6,445 nucleotides of DNA from Eudoraea sp. (GTDB lineage: Bacteria; Bacteroidota; Bacteroidia; Flavobacteriales; Flavobacteriaceae), in NCBI GenBank assembly GCA_024642325.1, contig JAHEBI010000121.1, positions 1 to 6,445 of the forward strand, read 5' to 3'. A program made the position numbers and the translations under genes. The notes below the pieces were generated by a model that saw only the letters and a program-made list of their open reading frames with translations, was not told the DNA's origin and ran no database searches. Below, piece after piece: positions 5,908-6,445 of the stretch. The stretch's first letter is position 1. Every line of letters begins with the position of its first letter.

Positions 5908-6445
5908 TTGAATAAGCCACTTCTACATATTATTCTCTTCTTAGTTTTAATGATCTTGCCACACATAAAAGGATTTGCTCAAAAAACAGACACAATAGTT
6001 CATGTAAATGGGAATGTGTTAAAAGGCGATTTCAGACAAATGCAATACGGGGTAATTACATTGAAAATGGATGGAATGGGTACAATAAATGTAGAGGTAC
6101 CTTATGTGAAGACTTTTAATTCGAATAAGCAATTTGAAATAAAAATGAAAAACGGTATCATTTATTTTTCGTCTTTTGAGGCTTCTGAAACTTATAAAAA
6201 AGTTATGGTTATAAGGAATGGACAGCGAGAAGAAATATTAATTGATGACATTGTTGAAATTCATCCAATAAAAGGAAATTTTTGGAAGAAGTTTAGTGGA
6301 AACTTAAGTCTGGGCGGAAATTATTCAAAAAGTAGTGATGTTTCCACATTGGCCTTTTCCGGTAATTTGAATTTTAGGAATATGAAGACATTTTTTGATT
6401 TAGTTTGGAATTATAATTTGTCTTACCAGGGGGATAGCTTAATAA
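5908..6445 (+). CDS. Secreted DUF481-type outer-membrane protein, 3'-partial
   Basis: The open frame continues past the window edge, giving 179 residues without a stop. From a TTG start at 5908 the product has a Sec signal peptide: NKPLL, then a hydrophobic stretch, ending GFA before Gln25. The in-frame ATG at 5950 would leave almost no signal peptide, so TTG is preferred; no ATG lies between the upstream in-frame stop at 5830-5832 and 5908. Residues about 28-118 look like a beta-rich periplasmic module with repeated short strands (VHVNGNVLKGDF, GVITLKMDGMG). From IHPIKGNFWKKFSGNLSLG (118-136) onward, alternating aromatic and polar strands (GGNYSKSSD, FFDLVWNYNLSYQ) resemble the start of a DUF481-type beta-barrel of Bacteroidota. 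Its function is not known. The family call rests on remembered pattern and on only the N-terminal part. Confidence 0.68.
   Translation, partial: MNKPLLHIILFLVLMILPHIKGFAQKTDTIVHVNGNVLKGDFRQMQYGVITLKMDGMGTINVEVPYVKTFNSNKQFEIKMKNGIIYFSSFEASETYKKVMVIRNGQREEILIDDIVEIHPIKGNFWKKFSGNLSLGGNYSKSSDVSTLAFSGNLNFRNMKTFFDLVWNYNLSYQGDSLI

Noticed and set aside
1..6445. tRNA or rRNA genes, CRISPR arrays, insertion sequences, attachment sites
   Set aside because: I saw no cloverleaf, repeat-spacer pattern, transposase, integrase or long direct or inverted repeats. The window is almost fully explained by housekeeping genes.

Overview
The window comes from a Bacteroidota genome, most likely a member of the Flavobacteriaceae. 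The signs are the block rpmB - rpmG - DUF4295 - ftsY, a bL33 of the type without zinc ligands, the flavobacterial form of Hpt protein (AHKIKPNVDLLGM), TAnnTTTG-type promoter elements, A-rich leaders without Shine-Dalgarno sequences, and low GC. The genus cannot be told from this stretch. Every recognisable gene is on the + strand.

Layout. (1) Bases 1-1559 hold the 3' part of a histidine phosphotransfer (Hpt) protein, followed with a 1-base overlap by cinA. The cinA reading frame is broken by one in-frame TAA at 624-626. (2) Bases 1569-2287 form a compact ribosomal protein unit: an exact Bacteroidota promoter, rpmB (bL28), rpmG (bL33), a 50-codon DUF4295 gene (to my knowledge the Bacteroidota ribosomal protein bL38), and a strong intrinsic terminator. 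(3) Bases 2293-5802 form a second unit: a -7 element, ftsY (SRP receptor GTPase), a secreted DUF2911 protein with a TPR-like tail, and a lipoprotein amidase. Both junctions in this unit overlap by 4 bases. ftsY is frameshifted by one missing A near 3005-3008. (4) Bases 5803-5907 are an AT-rich spacer with a possible promoter, followed by the start of a secreted DUF481-type outer-membrane protein that runs off the window.

Genes working together. The middle of the window serves ribosome composition and co-translational membrane targeting. The ribosomal proteins are separated from ftsY by a terminator, so the two units are probably expressed independently. The two genes tightly coupled to ftsY both encode exported proteins of unknown substrate.

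No new multi-gene system is evident. The most consequential observations are the two reading-frame lesions. One is in an essential gene (ftsY), and each needs only a single-base correction to restore a full-length conserved protein. Sequence or assembly error is therefore the leading explanation. The less ordinary points are the tiny DUF4295 gene, the overlapping TTG start inside the ftsY stop, and an E. coli-like TTGACA/TATACT pair in a Bacteroidota spacer.
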